36,186 bases of DNA, taken from NCBI RefSeq assembly GCF_000467855.2, contig NZ_KI259228.1, positions 103,105-139,290 on the forward strand, written 5' to 3'. Source of the DNA: Porphyromonas sp. oral taxon 278 str. W7784. Its GTDB lineage: Bacteria > Bacteroidota > Bacteroidia > Bacteroidales > Porphyromonadaceae. How positions within the stretch are numbered: the stretch's first letter is position 1; every line of letters begins with the position of its first letter. Position numbers and translations under genes: made by a program. Below the pieces are notes generated by a model that did no database searches, was not told the origin of the DNA, and was given only the letters and a program-made list of their open reading frames with translations. Below, piece by piece: positions 36,163-36,186 of the stretch.

Positions 36163-36186
36163 GACCTACGGTAGGTCGCCGAAAAA
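36163..36186. repeat. Start of another GACCTAC palindrome array, cut by window end
   Basis: GACCTACGGTAGGTC (36163-36177) is followed by the spacer GCCGAAAA, identical to the first spacer of the 21660-21774 array, and then by the A that begins the next unit there. An array of the 23-bp family probably continues past the window. Confidence 0.75.

Overview
The window looks like chromosomal DNA of a Bacteroidota bacterium, most likely Porphyromonas or a close relative; the genus is an inference. The evidence is the repeated TAnnTTTG-type -7 promoter boxes (several read TATCTTTG), Bacteroidota-typical families (DUF4836 lipoprotein, a short HU-related protein, a 627-residue PurF-like protein, a secreted aminopeptidase C, DUF2891), the adjacent pyrG-yidC pair, and intergenic minisatellites of 22-24 bp period that resemble the 23-nt BrickBuilt repeats known from P. 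gingivalis. No transposase, integrase, phage gene, cas gene, rRNA or tRNA was seen.

Layout. 1-7.56 kb, minus strand: an HU-related protein leads an export operon (TolC-like outer-membrane protein, HlyD-like adaptor, two ABC-2 permeases, no ATPase). A separate pair follows, a compact ABC ATPase and an FtsX-like permease. 8.1-13.9 kb, minus: pyrG, yidC and a PurF-like gene. 14.1-21 kb, plus: a DUF4836 lipoprotein, then a tight cluster of NhaC antiporter, GNAT acetyltransferase, YqhD-like alcohol dehydrogenase and a CbiG-CobM fusion. mscL (minus) converges on that cluster. 22-26.2 kb, plus: glyA and a secreted GH20 hexosaminidase with a C-terminal PA14-like region. 26.3-27.9 kb: a candidate structured RNA, a lipoprotein of unknown role and a 45-residue protein. 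28.3-30.9 kb, plus: gamma carbonic anhydrase, secreted PepC-like peptidase and an unknown 151-aa protein. 30.9-35.9 kb, minus: a run of glycosyltransferase, DUF2891 protein, sensor kinase, free-methionine-sulfoxide reductase and aroA.

The most unusual content is in the spaces between genes. Four arrays of short palindromes lie at 16-112, 7682-7996, 21660-21774 and 27949-28036. A single unit is at 13974-13988 and another array starts at 36163 and leaves the window. Counted base by base, they are strictly periodic: 22 bp (14 units, one 23-bp step), 23 bp (5 units) and 24 bp (4 units). In the 23- and 24-bp arrays the palindromes are 15 and 16 bp and every spacer is exactly 8 bp. Palindrome cores differ between loci and between units, but usually change on both arms together. 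This is the best candidate here for an undescribed system. The nearest described element is the BrickBuilt minisatellite-MITE; the two GACC arrays differ from it in having spacers of fixed length and varied sequence.

Limits: gene calls rest on reading translations and motifs; no database search was run. Starts were moved inward in several genes where a signal peptide, promoter or terminator argued for it, and each case is stated.
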